A stretch of 64,000 nucleotides of DNA, taken from NCBI GenBank assembly GCA_004794655.1, contig SMMW01000568.1, forward strand, positions 1,663,001 through 1,727,000. Direction: 5' to 3'. This document shows, piece after piece, positions 36,156 through 49,032 of the stretch. The position numbers and the translations under genes were made by a program. Every line of letters begins with the position of its first letter. Within the stretch, counting starts at the first letter, position 1. The DNA comes from Marisa cornuarietis (Eukaryota; Mollusca; Gastropoda; Architaenioglossa; Ampullariidae). The notes under the pieces are model-generated. The model saw nothing but the letters and a program-made list of their open reading frames with translations. It was not told the DNA's origin and ran no database searches.

Positions 36156-36913
36156 CATTTTTTTAACTTTCCATGACATGTCCATCTCCAATTTTCCTTA
36201 TATTTTATACTCTTTTGACTTTGTTTGATTACATTTTATTATGCTAATGTTTAAAAACGGCACTGTGGACTTTCCTGAATGTTTTCGTTATTTACTACAT
36301 TTTATATATTATATATTAGACACATTTATTTAAATATCATTGTGATCACACGACAAATTAAAAAAAAAGATTGCTTTCTCATCTTTGAAGAGTATGTTAT
36401 GCCATTTTGTAAAATAATGAGGACAACGTGTTATGATGGAGAATTAAGTATATGATACTACACATAAAAGTTCTATCATTATATCAATATAATAGGTTAG
36501 CATAGCTTATATAGGTTTCAGATCGATGTATGCGAAAAAATGTAGATAATACCTGTCTAATGTATGGTTCGTGCATTTGTAGAAAATTCTTAGAAAATAC
36601 ACAGTCCCCATGCAATCCCGAAATATTCTACTGCAGAGAGTTCTTTAATGCTAACGTGACTTTTCTGTCGTTATGTATTCTTAGCAAACTTTTCTTGAGA
36701 TTTCTGACTTTGTGTATAAAGATAATGCCCGTGATTCATGTCTTCTATATTTTTTTCGCTGAGCTATTAAACGTTTTCATATTTTTACCAATTTGTTCCT
36801 AGAGCGTTTTTAAAAATAAGCGAAAAGTAATGTGAAAGAAGAGTGGAGTGAGGAGAGAGACGTCTGGAAAGGAGAGAGAGCATGAGAAAGAAGAGGGGAC
36901 AGATTGAATGCAT
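36156..36913. other. AT-rich intergenic DNA
   Basis: No coding or repeat feature is recognised until the purine-rich lead into the GAT tract. Confidence 0.3.
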
Positions 36914-37136
<223 letters not shown>

Positions 37137-39300
37137 ATTTCTCAAAAAGTACGCTTCGAGACTGACGATGAAACTGATGAATGAATTGAAGAAGGAGAGC
37201 AACCATCGATCAAATGAATAATCGTAAGGGCTTGAGAAGTCTCACTGTCTGTCGAGTCGTTCCAGCTGAAAGCTTTGCGAGCTTCTCTCCAAGAGTCTAC
37301 GCGGGCAACTCGAGTTAACCTCAAACTCGGAATCCCTCAATACAGATAACAAATGCATCGTGTGAATAAAGCGTGTTCAAAGGTCGCATACATTTATTCC
37401 TGCGTTTGAAACGCAATAAAACTGATGAGATCAACCCGGTATAAACAACCTCACTCTGAGAAAGTTATCGTGCCTCGTTTCTGTTTCAGTGTTGGTGTAA
37501 ACTTTTCCACGAAAATCCTACAAAAAAGTATGAGAACGTTCATTTAGGTAACATATGTTGCTGTAGAAACGGTACCCCAAGGGATGCTGATACCGTAGAT
37601 ACGTCCAACCCATCAACCCATCAAGTAGCGATGTCGGTCAAGGAAACTAATCAAATGGAAGAAAACTTTATCCCCTGATTTTAAGATATGCTCGGAAATC
37701 TCACATCACGAGCTGGCAGAGGACATTTCCGATCCCAGCTGAGATCAGCAGCAAAGTCTCAAACAGCCAAGAACACGCCGTGCGTCCCATGCAGACGTGC
37801 AGTTCTGTAGAATGTTTACAGGTTCACGACTGTATCATGTCATCTCGCGTGGCCTGAGCTAGGGTCCAAGCACCTTTTCATGTCAACATTTTTGTATTTA
37901 TCACTCAGAGAAAGAACATCGTTCCCGAGACGAGATAGGAACCCTGAATTGTCCTCACAAGTACAACGAACGACTTCCCCCTTCCTCTGAAAAGAAATTT
38001 TCATCAGACTGGAACCAAAATAATTGGAGCAGCTGGAGAAAGCTGGAACAGCTTACCCTGTTCGCATCCCATCTTCTTTAATCCAAATCACATCGAATTA
38101 ATAGCCGCAAGCGAAAGAAATTACATATCTGTACAGTTCCCAGCCGAGATGAGCAGGGTATTTTCTCACACAACTCATACCGCGGGCTGGAAGTAGGGGA
38201 GGGGTGGGTGTATGCTAGATTTGTTTACCCTAACCATTTTTGTATATCGTTGTCAATATCTTATATCTCACACAATTTATACTCTGAGCAGATTGCGTTT
38301 TCAGTTTCTTCGTTTTGCCCTTGCAAGTCTGATTTCTGGGGTCACCATAAGCCAGAAATGTCCGCAAATTATAAATGGCCGAGGTATCTGCTGCGTATTT
38401 ATCTGGTTTACTGCTTCTTGGTCATAGAACAGTTCACTCGGCGTTATGTCCATACCTTTTGACAAAAAACCCACACTTTAAAACTGGAGCATACTGTATA
38501 TATCGTATCAAAGGCCAAACAAAACAGACATCTGAAACAGTGAACAAGTTCCATGCAGATTGTCTGATGTTTATTGTTTATTCGACTTTGCTTAGCATTA
38601 ATAGTTTCAATTACTTATATGCTTATTTTAAACTTCCTCTCCGTTTCCTTTCTTGTTGAGGGGAGAATCCAAGGCCCAGAGCTCGACCTATCTACATGCG
38701 ATCCTTTCGTGTAAGCGTTGCGTCCCTTGCTTTGCGTTTTTGGCGTCAGTACTTCAGCCGCACACATGCATCACAGAGGGTATAACACTGTTCCACGAAC
38801 ATCTGCAAGCAATGGCAGGGTCAGTTATTGTTATTGTTGCTACTGTGTTCTTCTGGGCTGGGAATCATGTCCTTATCCTACAAACCCGTCACGCCACACG
38901 CCCTATGGACCCCAATGTAATGCGTTCCTTTGATCCTGTGGGGGGAGGGGCACGAACAATTCAAAATTGATTTAACAACAAAAACGTACCTAAAAGTATT
39001 CCAACGCTCAGACTGTAGCGTCCTCCACCGTGTCAAACTTTTTATCAGTTGCTCAAACGTCCGCCTTCCGCGCCCGGTATCAGGGCCTGTAATTTTCAAG
39101 TGTACTTGAGCGACCGACATATTTTTTAATGCTTATCGGTCGCTATCCAGGGTTACATTACCTATATCTTTTGTTTTGAGAGAAAAAAAATCAACAGCAA
39201 TCGAAAGCAAGAAAATTTCCCGTTCGAATTTTTATAATCAGATTCTCCTTTGAAACTATTTCAACTTAGTTCTCTTGTGTGCATACACGTATGCGCGCGA
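37137..39300. other. Intergenic DNA downstream of the deaminase array
   Basis: 37,800-37,865 matches 25,490-25,560 upstream of gene 3. 38,211-38,312 (gatttgtttaccctaaccat ... gcgttttcagtttcttc) recurs at 40,897-40,997. No gene is seen. Confidence 0.45.
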
Positions 39301-39301
<1 letters not shown>

Positions 39302-39354
<53 letters not shown>

Positions 39355-39358
39355 ACAC
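39302..39358. repeat. (AC)n microsatellite
   Basis: About 28 AC units with one interruption. Confidence 0.9.
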
Positions 39359-39825
39359 GTATGCACATACTTTGTTCGCCTTTTTCGTCCTCTTTTCTTT
39401 CATTCGTGCTCGCGCTATTATAATCTAGTAATAAATAACAGAAACCGAAGCCGATGATAGTGAACTCTGCTCAAGCTTTGGAATATCATCTTCATCGTCG
39501 GTCACTCTAAATATTTAAGCCATGGTTTGAGATGATATTTGCACTTTGATTAGACGCACACCTGTTTTACCTGTTATCTCACAAGGTTAAATCAGGTGTT
39601 CCACTAGCGTCACAAACTGCCACTTTGCTGGTCGCAAGAGAACAGTCTGACCAAAGAGAGGTGTGTTTCTTCTCCATGTCTCCAGGTTTGATTGCTTATT
39701 ATTTGTTTCCTTTTAAGTATCACTGCAGTGCACATGTGATATGGTCTTTCATGATGATAGAGACTAAACACACATTGGAAACATTCTTCATCATCATCAT
39801 CATCGTCACTATCATCATCATCATC

Positions 39826-40053
39826 ATGGCAAGTGGTAACTGTCGCTTGCTTTGGTTCATTTTGATGTTGTATTTTTACGTCAGCTGTTTAGTGTTTTCA
39901 TCAAAACTAATGTCTGTGTGTAGACTGTGCGTACCCTCGTTAAATCTCCGCCAGTCTCACGATAACTGCGAGGCATCGATGAGAGAGGCGTGCTCTGATC
40001 ATAAGAATTACACAGTGTCAAAGCACCTGCCACTTAGCTACCTAGGGAGCTAA
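39826..40053 (+). CDS. Possible small secreted Cys-containing peptide
   Basis: 75 codons from an ATG just after a (TCA)n tract. The first ~26 residues look like a signal peptide (core LLWFILMLYFYVSCLVF). The mature part has four cysteines in the order C-x2-C-x12-C-x7-C. A polyadenylation signal aataaa lies 13 bases after the stop (40066), followed within 10 bases by an A run. I recognise no family. It may be chance, or the last exon of a longer gene. No TATA box or upstream exon was found. Confidence 0.35.
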   Translation: MASGNCRLLWFILMLYFYVSCLVFSSKLMSVCRLCVPSLNLRQSHDNCEASMREACSDHKNYTVSKHLPLSYLGS

Positions 40054-40896
40054 GAGAACTTGTGCAATAAATTGGCCTAAAAAAAAGGGTGACAAGGTCA
40101 TAGTCTCTCTCTCTCTCTCTCCATATCCCTTGTCGTGGTTATGTACTTTGACTGGCTTGGTATAGCCTTCGTTGCTGGCACGGCGTAAAACTTTAACAAC
40201 CAGCTGTCATGGTTAGACCTTCCTCCGTTATAGTAGTCTAGCAGTTAAGCACAATTTTAAACTGTTCCCTCTTAAGGGGGAGGGATAGATGTATAAAAAG
40301 CATGTAAGATTATCCTAAATCCCAGTTTCATGATCTCTGCCTCACATAAACTCACATACACACACTCGCAGGTACATGCGCGCACACACACATAGAGAAT
40401 TTATATAGAAAATAAATATCTCCCCTCTATCATACATATTGAGGAAACGGCAACATGACCAACATATGTAAGTAACCTCGATACCCATGTTCGATCGCTT
40501 GCAGGTCTGTCTCGGGGCGAATCGCCAAGTGCGCTGACACATTTTATTATCTCGTGCACTTTGGACTCATGTTGCATTTTCTCCTCCCATGTCCCCATCT
40601 CTCACTCACTGTTACCTTCAGTAACGAGACCTTTGCTTCATCGCGTCATACAAGTAGTGTTACTACTCTGGGTGTCAAGTCAGGGGCTGGTGGAAACCAA
40701 CAGCAATCCACACGATTTCATTCCTTTAGCCAAGATCACGTCATACAAAGAGGTAGTAAAATTTTGTTGGAATGTTTGGGGTGGGTGTTTTATGGTGCAA
40801 AGCAAAGGAATCGTGGTATAAAGATTGTATCACTGGACGAATAGGTCTGGTAAATGTTTCAGAAGAAAATTGTGTTAGCTATTGTTAGATTTCTGT
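40054..40896. other. Intergenic DNA
   Basis: A short (CT)n run lies near 40,104-40,121. No gene is seen. Confidence 0.3.
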
Positions 40897-40997
40897 GCTC
40901 GATTTGTTCACCCTAACCATTTTTTTATACCATAGTCAATATTTTACATCTCTAACAGTTTATAATCTGTGCAGACTGCGTTTTCAGTTTCTTCCAA
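40897..40997. repeat. Right copy of a ~100-bp direct repeat
   Basis: It matches 38,211-38,312 with few differences: gatttgttcaccctaaccat, then the gcagactgcgttttcagtt end. Confidence 0.8.
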
Positions 40998-41290
40998 CAG
41001 TTTACACACCAGTAAAACTGTTCTTTCTAGCACTATTCGGATTGTGTCCACTTAATGATTAACACACGTCAGCGTTATTTCAACAGTGTTAACATTACTC
41101 AGACAGTGTCTTGTAACAGCTTACATGCTTGTCACACTGTCCATCGAACAGTTTACACATAAATCTTACCATGTCCTACTAACAGTTTACATCGAAGTCA
41201 CACTATCCATCTAACAACTTGATTTTGTCCTGCTAACAGTTTAGACATTGGTCACACTGTGATCTTCTAACAGTTTGCAAGTCTGCTGAG
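40998..41290. repeat. Diverged ~40-bp tandem repeat (aacagtttacat... gtcacactgtcc)
   Basis: The phrase aacagttta/aacagctta recurs at roughly 40-45-bp spacing, usually followed by a gtcacactgt-like segment, about six times. Copies are diverged. Confidence 0.7.
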
Positions 41291-43252
41291 TGATTCTTTT
41301 TGTTCTGTGTATCATGTTTAACAACTTCATGCTCAAACTGTGTCGTCGATGCTTTTCGTAGTGGTAGCTAACAGCTTACTCACCGCTTCCTCTCCCAGTA
41401 TGATTGGGGTGAGAGTTCAGGGTTTCGCAACACGGGTGGCGACTCTTTCCTGCTTCCCGTTTTATACCGTTGAGAGGGGCAGTCTTAACAAAACGAAACT
41501 ACATGACACATCTGAGGGCAGGGTTCTGTGTTGTAGTTTTGTATACGATGCGTCAGAAAATGGGACTAACATCATTTCGGTACCTAACGCTGGTTTTAAT
41601 AAATTACTTCTCCATTAATAAATAAATCTCTACTTATCGAGGCTCGGTGATACGATTGCGTCAAGTTTTTTTGGTTTTTTTTTTTCATTTTTGCGGGGCA
41701 GAAGAGAGTTTACAGCTTGATCCGGACACTCCACCCTCCCTCTAAGAATAATATGATGCTGCCAGGAGGTCATGCTGCTCATTCACAGCAATTTGACCCC
41801 ATTATGTCACCCCGTTAATAATATCCTCAGGCTGCGCGCTGCGAGCTGCGGGCTCAGTATGTAATGTAACAGGCTGTCCTCACCCCGAGCATCATTCCTC
41901 ATGAACCGCCGCACTCTCCGACACTCTCCGCTGAAGAGGAAGGAAACGTCTCGGCTTCCTGTTCATAGCTTTGTGCTGGCGATGAGTAGTTTCCTATGTC
42001 AAAGGACGTCACCTGTATGATCTGACGAAACCACGCTTCCTGCCTGGTAACCGCCCGGAGAACGCGAGGTCCGCCTTTTGTCCACCGCTCAGTGAGTCTC
42101 AGACCTCGACAGGCCAGACAAGAGATGGTTCGGTGTCGAGAAACGTCATGAAATATGTAACTGTAAGCATCTGCTGGCAAAAACCGCCTGAATCAATTGG
42201 GTGGAGTGGCAGTGTGCGAGTCTCAGCTCAGCCCGCATGCGGCGCATCTGCAACCAGGTCTGTGCTCACTCTCTCCTCTCTCACTCTCACACACAGTTTC
42301 TCTCTTTCTGGTTTGTTTTTTTTTTTCTCCCCCGAAGGTTTTATCTACCTCTCTGTTCCAAGCAAGCTAGCGTTTCTAAACCATTCATTCGTTTCTATTT
42401 TCCAGGGATTCTTTTTCTGTGCACTGTCATTTCAGACAGCTGGTCTGTGTCGATCTACGCCGTTTGCACTTTAATTTCGAGAAAACAGAGAGCTCATTAA
42501 GAGAGATAAAAATGCGACACGCCGATTTGCGCCATTTCCGACTTCCGTCCTTCACAGAAATTAGCGGGGTGTTTATGTAATAAGTGCAGTGAAAATTCAC
42601 TATACTTTATAGCGGTACTGTCATTTGCTCTCTCGCTTATTCTCTCTCATAACAGTCATTGGGAAAACCGTGATACATCTTTTACAGCGTCATTCCAAGG
42701 TATTGTGCAGTTCTATGTAGTAGATAAATTGCCATAATGTCACTATTTTCTTCTTCGCTTGATTGTTGATTCCCTACTTGCATTAGTCCTAACGCAGTCC
42801 ACGCAATGCTCGTCCTTCTTACTCTCCCCCCTTCCGCTCTTGCTACTTTTCTACCCATCTTTCTCTGCAGAATCGCTATATTTTCTATGTTACTGTTACT
42901 TGGTGCCTTTTTGTGTTTTCTATCTTTGTTTTCTGTTTGTCGTCAGTAATGTCGTTTATTCTTACGTCCCTTGTGTTCTGTCCATTTAGTCCATGTCCTT
43001 GTTTTAAGCGTTAAGAGCATGCTCTCTATGAGTGTGAATATGCGCTATAAAAATCTTCATTTATTATTATTAGTAGTATATCCGTCATTTCTTAAGAGCG
43101 AAAACGCCCGCCCACCTACCCACCTACCCACCTACCTACCCACCTCACAAAACTTGATATAGATTTTTAACCGTTAGTTCCTCAGCTTCACTCTGTAGAT
43201 TATTTAAGTGATTTTGAGAGGGCTGGTGGTAGAGCCTTTAACGAGATTCGAT

Positions 43253-43254
<2 letters not shown>
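41291..43254. other. Intergenic DNA upstream of SDR gene A
   Basis: A frame at about 41,349-41,618 is followed by aataaataaat but matches no family I know. GC content rises around 41,830-42,260 without a coding signal. Pyrimidine-rich tracts follow. Confidence 0.3.
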
Positions 43255-43283
<29 letters not shown>

Positions 43284-43357
43284 GTCGTCGTCGTCGTCGT
43301 CGTCATCATCGTCGTCGTCATCATTATCATCATCATCATCATCATTATTATCATCAT
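43255..43357. repeat. (TCA)n/(TCG)n microsatellite
   Basis: Trinucleotide run with a block of TCG units inside TCA units, about 100 bp upstream of the SDR gene A start. Confidence 0.9.
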
Positions 43358-43449
43358 CTCTTCACAAAAGAGCTCTCAGGAATAAGAAGATTGTCCTCTA
43401 TATGTTTAAAGCCACCGTCACTGCCACGAGCCACTGATAATTTGACAGG

Positions 43450-46400
43450 ATGTTGGAGTCGTTGTACGAGTTCTTTGTTCTGTTGGGCAAAGTCATCTAC
43501 GCCTGGCTCGAAGCTGTCTTCCTCTTCTTCGTCCCCACCAGTTTCATCGCCAAGGACATCTCTGGTCAGACCGTCCTCGTCACAGGAGCAGGTGACGTCA
43601 TCGTCCGCTAGCGATGTTTGTTTGTTTGTGCGTTGTTTTGAGTCAATCATCCGATAGTTTTGACAGGGAGTCTATGTTTACATGGCGCCAGCACTGATGG
43701 CGTGTTGACTGTGTACTGGACTCACCCTCAGGTAGAATTTTGCTGTTACCCTCTGGCATTCCAGAATTATTTTCTCCTATAACTGAGACACTTCTTTCTT
43801 TTCTTCACTTCATCAGAGAAATCATTTCTCATTTTAATAAACTTTTTCGAACACATATTCCTGTACTTTTTGGAAGCATTTTCTTCCTGACTCTGACTTC
43901 CAGTTGATGAATGCGCATGGCGAAAATTACTTAAAAAGAACTTTTACTCGCAAGGAATAGACACGCCGCCTGTTGGGAGACTTATTGAATGTGGCGCAGA
44001 ATAGTTCCGACTGGTACGCCTACACCATTGTTGCATCTCATCGAATGGTCACAGATAAGGGGAAAGAGAGAGAAACTCGCAAGTCGTTCCACTTAATGTC
44101 ATTTTAGTGTCGTGTTTTAGCTGTTCACATAGAGCAATGTTCAGTCTTAAAGTTTGTCGAATCTGCTTGAGTAAACAATTACCGCTCAACAATTGTCCTT
44201 GCCTTTCTACGTGACTTATAGTAGCTCTCTTGTTCTAGTATTGTTAAACCTAAGCTCTTTATTATGTCTTGCTGCTGTATGCTCCTTTATGTTTTGACTT
44301 TCCTCTGTTTTGAGCTTTCGAGAGACAGTGTATGGTAAAACTTTTTCCGAATTTATTGTGTCAGTTCCTTCATAAAGAAAGCATCAATGTCATTGACGAT
44401 GTCAGTGTACATATCAGTGTGTCACTGGAAGTGACAATCCCACTAAGGACAATGATTTTGCATAACCGAGGATTTTGTTTTCCCAGGAAGCGGTATAGGT
44501 CGACTCCTGGCCTTGGAGTTTGCGTCTCACAGTTGCCGTTTGGCATTATGGGATCTAAACAGCTCTGCCAATGAGGAGACTGCCGCCATGGTCAAAAAGT
44601 TGGGCACTGTCGCCCGCACCTACACAGTCGACGTCTCCGACAAGGACATCGTGTATGCCACTGCAAAGAAGGTACTCCGCTGACTAAAAATATTCTCGCC
44701 TTTGATCCTTACCATTAGCGGCATTTCTTAAAACAGGCTACAGTCAAACTAATCTCTGCGTCCTTTTCAATGGCAATAACTGTTCAGACCGATTTAACAG
44801 TATATTCTAATCAGCAAAGAGTAAAAGACATGTACTCCTATATGTAAACACGAAAAAAATCAGAGCAACTTAAGTAATAAAACTTAGTTTTGATATTTCA
44901 AAAGGCTTTTTCTTCCTTCTTGATTTGACATACAAATAAATGTATGCAAACAGGAAATAATAACTGCTATATAGAATCCTCGAAACCAGTTTTTTTTTGG
45001 AAATAACAAATAGCGTGTGATTTATATAGTGCATAATCCCTCTCATGAAGAAGCATGCTCTCAGCGCTTATGACAAGTAGAAAACATGGACAGAATACGA
45101 AGGACAGAAGGAGAAACAACTATGCAGACAACTAATAAAAGACAAACATAGAATGCATAAAGAGGAATCAGAGAACAAACAGTACTCAAACTCGAACTAG
45201 AACCATTGACAGCTATGTTTATTGGTGTAAGGCAGTGTTTTTCAATTGACCGAGTAACACCTCCCCCACTACATACAGCCCCCATAAAATATATATATAC
45301 ACACATTCTTTTATTTTGGCGCATGGTGCTCGCGTACCACCCGTCATACCATCGCGTACAGTTTGAAAACCTCTGGTTTAAGGAGTAATGCTCATGGAAC
45401 ATATTTTTTAATGCACCTTTAAAGGATTCAATGATGGATAGATAGTGTTTCTATAAAGCTGGTTATCTGAATTTAAGACCTAAAAAAAGATTAAAATTAG
45501 AAATATGTTGTGCAAATGGCTCCGGAAGTCCACGTTGTAAGTCCACGTGACTTCTACGTGTGCCAAACGGCACGCGAGACATTTTTTTTTCTGAGTACTT
45601 ACTTGCGTCCAGGTGACGTCTGACCTAGGGCCTGTTGACATCTTGGTGAACAACGCGGGAATAGTGACTGGCCGTAAATTCCTGGACTGCCCGGACTCCA
45701 TGGTACTAAAGACCATGCAAGTCAACGCCATGGCCCACTTTTGGGTGAGTGCCTCCGATGCCTTACATTTAGTTGCAAGATCTTCTATTTCATCGTCATC
45801 TACATTGCATCCTACACCACCAGCAACAAACACTGTCAATAACAGTAGGAGTAAGAGAATTACCTTTTCTGTCACAGTCCATAAGTTCCTCATCCCCAGC
45901 CTTCCATTCGTGTAGCCATCGTCCTTTGTCTCTGGTCTCATTCTTTTTATGATCTTGTTGATGGTGTTGATACTGTTCATGTGGCTTTTACTATTCTTCT
46001 CTTTCGCGCCCTTATTCTTCTCTTGGCCTCCTCACAATATTTCTTTTTCCTATATTCCTTATTGTTTTTATTATTTTTATTCTTCCTCTGTCTCTCCTAT
46101 TTCTTTCCATTTCATTTTACATTCCCTTTCCCACTCTGTTTTCCTTTATAGATAAGACTTTTTCTGATCTTGTGTTACGAATTACATGCTGTGGCGGTCT
46201 TTGTGGGGGTGTCACCCGGCGCTTTGATGGGGTATCTGACCCCGGTCGAGCGCATCTAGATCATTCTAGCGGGTGCGTGAGCGAGTGTGACTGGCGCAAG
46301 CCATGATACCTGTAATGTTCGGTGCGAGAGTGCGCATGCGTGACGAGTAGATGCTGGATGTTTCTAGATGTGTTTGTACTTTGTATATAAGCGGTGAGAA

Positions 46401-47331
46401 TGAGTGTTGATTGAGGATTAAGGAGAAGTAGAGATTTAAAGTTATTGCGGGCGTGTGTCGCTGTGGTCAGTTGTGTCGGGCGTGTGTCGCCATTAGAGTA
46501 GCAGGAGTCGCTGCTGTTGTGAATTGTGTTGCCGGTGTCTGTTGTCGATTTGCCCGAGTGAAAACTGTTGTACAAATTCTGTAAATAAAGTGTTTAATTG
46601 AAATCTCTTGAGTGCAAAAGCTCTGTTTCTTGGAGAGGCTGGCACCGCAGATTTAGGACCCATAAAAAACGAGCCATTGACGACGACATAGGCGCATGGG
46701 ACTTACGCTTCGTCGCTCAATTTAGTTACGATCATCAACATCCACACGTCTATCTGTAACATCTTGGTATTGAGTATTGAGGGTTTATTCTGTATTGTTG
46801 ATCCTGGAGACAGAAGTTGAAAAGCTAGTCCTGTGTTCACAATTCCTGGAACCAGCTGTTACAAGAGGGATTGTGTCTTTCGTACTTCAGCTGAGCAACT
46901 TATATCTATGGACACTTTCAAGTATCGACACAAAAATACAAAAGTCCTTGATACCCAGCCGTAGATCACATTTTTTTTCAATCTCACAAAACTCGAATAA
47001 AAGTTGATTAGCATAAAATGAAGCAGCTTATAAAAAGCATGTTATGAAAACATGACTCGTCCAACACGGGAATGACTTCCGAGTAACCAACAAGCCTTCG
47101 AGACTAGAGGAAGAAAAACAAAGGCTGAAATTACGAGAAAGAAAAGGGAATGCTTCTTAAATTCTTCACTCTCTCAATGGCTCCTGCACTTACTTTTTCT
47201 TTGTGCAGCTTGTCCTCGACCTCACTGCATCTCTCATTCCCCCTCCCACTCTTGATCGCCATACCTCGATGATCTCCCCTCCTCAATCTCATCTCTTTCC
47301 GCTCTCAGCAGCTATATTTCTTGCACTCTTC

Positions 47332-47370
<39 letters not shown>

Positions 47371-48864
47371 TTGACGATAATTTCGAAAACACACACACAC
47401 ATCATAGTGACGATAAGGCTTGATTATTAATAACTCTCTTTGTCTCGTATTTATGAAACAAGTAAAATGTCTATTAACAATTTCAAATCACACCCAGGAT
47501 AGATATTCGTGTGTGCCTGCGTGTGTTTTCTCCTTAGACGGTGAAAGCCTTTCTGCCCAGTATGATGATTCGAAATCACGGCCACATAGTCACGATTGCC
47601 AGTTCTGCCGGGTTGCTAGGGGTCACAGGACTGGCGGACTACTGCGCCAGCAAGTTCGCTGCTGTGGGCTTTGACGAGTCGCTGCGCAACGAGCTCATGG
47701 CTCAAAACAAGGACGGAATCCATACAACAGTTGTCTGCCCTTACCTGATCTCCACGGGCATGTTCGACGGCTGCTCTGCCAGGTAAATCCGTCGTTCCAC
47801 ATCTATTTATTTATTGAACTTAAGAGCGCGTAGACATATTTTCCTACCAAAAGAAATGGGTCAGTTCAAAACGTGAAGTCAAAGTGGCTATCTTGATCCT
47901 TTGAACTTCCCTTGCTGCCAGACAGCATTAACTGGCGACACGAGAAGTGGATAGCGCAGTGCCCTAGTGGTTAGAGATACGGGGTCCGACCCTAAAGCTA
48001 TACAGTGGCCGGTTCGATACCCGTGTTCCGCTAGTTGACCCAGCTGCTGAATGGACACCTGACTTTACAGGGTTGGGTAAGGCACAAGGGAGAGGAAATT
48101 GCAACTTCCCTACGACCGTAAAGGTCACGGGACTCTCCATGCCTTTTTTTCTTTAAACAAGCCACAGTTTCAACAAGCCTGGCCAACTATACAATTTCAG
48201 TGACAGCTCGGGCACAGTGCTGGTGTCCCACATAGAAGCACACAAATCCTTTATCATAGACCAATCACATGCTTTGCCAAGCATCTTTGCTTTTCATACC
48301 GGATGGCCAAGCGAACCGGGTACATACCTGTCAGGTTACTTACACACTCAAGCTGGTAAATTTCCCATTCTCTGAATGGCCAGACATGTAAGCGGTGACA
48401 AAATTTGTGTAATTTTTTTTTTTTTTTACTATTCCTGCTGACAGATTCCCATGGCTAATGAATGCCTTGGAGCCAGACTATGTTGCACATCAAATCATGA
48501 AAGCCGTTCTGCGCAACCAAGAATTTATCATTTTACCGCATGTGCTCTACTGCTTTTATGCACTAAAAGGGTTAGTATGTGCCTGCATCCACGCGCACGT
48601 ATGTGTGTGTGTGTGCAGGACACGCTGTTCCTTTTTTGTTTATAGCCCTCATGTTTCGTGGTTTTCTTCTTTATTTTGACTAGATATTGTTTGGATTTAC
48701 TCACCTTCTCTTCTCTTTGACTTCTTTATTTTAGAAACATTATTCGTTAGTTTGCCACCCTTTGACCTGCCTGCGAAACAGCTTAACACACTTTCACTCA
48801 TACTCTTGGGAAACTTTTCTTTCTCTCACTCTGTAAAATGCTGATGGATAGATGTATGGATGGA

Positions 48865-48936
<72 letters not shown>

Positions 48937-49032
48937 TGCAGCATTCTTCCAATCAAGTGTGCTTGGCTTCTTCAAGACTATCTGGGAGCTTCAGCAATGA
49001 TGGACACTTTCAAAGGGCGTATGGCTAACTGA
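43450..49032 (+). CDS. Short-chain dehydrogenase/reductase, SDR16C (RDH10/HSD17B11-like), gene A
   Basis: Six coding exons: 43450-43591, 44487-44671, 45613-45744, 47538-47782, 48445-48570 and 48942-49032. They sum to 921 bp (306 residues), all with GT-AG borders and matching phases. The first ~34 residues are a hydrophobic membrane segment ([20 protein letters not shown]). The Rossmann motif TGAGSGIG is at residues 45-52, NNAG at 122-125, and the catalytic S175, Y188 and K192 (YCASK) are intact. The region [19 protein letters not shown] and the PEDYVA-like/ILP-type C-terminus place it in the SDR16C group, whose members oxidise retinol or hydroxysteroids with NAD(P) at the endoplasmic reticulum or lipid droplets. 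The true substrate cannot be read from sequence. Polyadenylation signal aataaa at 49211. The last acceptor is preceded by a long (ATG)n run instead of a pyrimidine tract. Confidence 0.92.
46173..46690 (+). mobile_element. LTR-like block (possible solo LTR) in intron 3 of SDR gene A
   Basis: It begins tgttacgaatta, and contains a TATA-like gtatataagcg near 46,385 and a polyadenylation signal gtaaataaag near 46,580, all in promoter-then-polyA order. A GC-rich body stands out from its AT-rich surroundings. The right end (a CA near 46,688) is uncertain and no target duplication was found. Confidence 0.35.
47334..47371. repeat. (ATC)n microsatellite
   Basis: About 12 ATC/TCA units in intron 3 of SDR gene A. 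Confidence 0.9.
47950..48150 (+). repeat. tRNA-derived SINE, best-preserved copy
   Basis: Head: gatagcgcagtgccctagtggttagagat (A box), then ggttcgatacccg (B box) about 30 bases on. Body: aatggacacctgacttta, ggttgggtaaggcacaagg, ending in a pyrimidine/T run near 48,150. It lies in intron 4 of SDR gene A. Confidence 0.75.
48868..48936. repeat. (ATG)n microsatellite abutting a splice acceptor
   Basis: About 23 ATG units end five bases before exon 6 of SDR gene A (…gatgatgtgcag|catt). Confidence 0.95.

Noticed and set aside
41349..41618. ~89-codon frame followed by aataaataaat
   Set aside because: Starts with a weakly hydrophobic stretch but has no recognisable family, promoter or splice context.
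43256..43357. CRISPR-like or coding His-rich tract
   Set aside because: Simple TCA/TCG trinucleotide repeat in a eukaryotic genome; no spacers.
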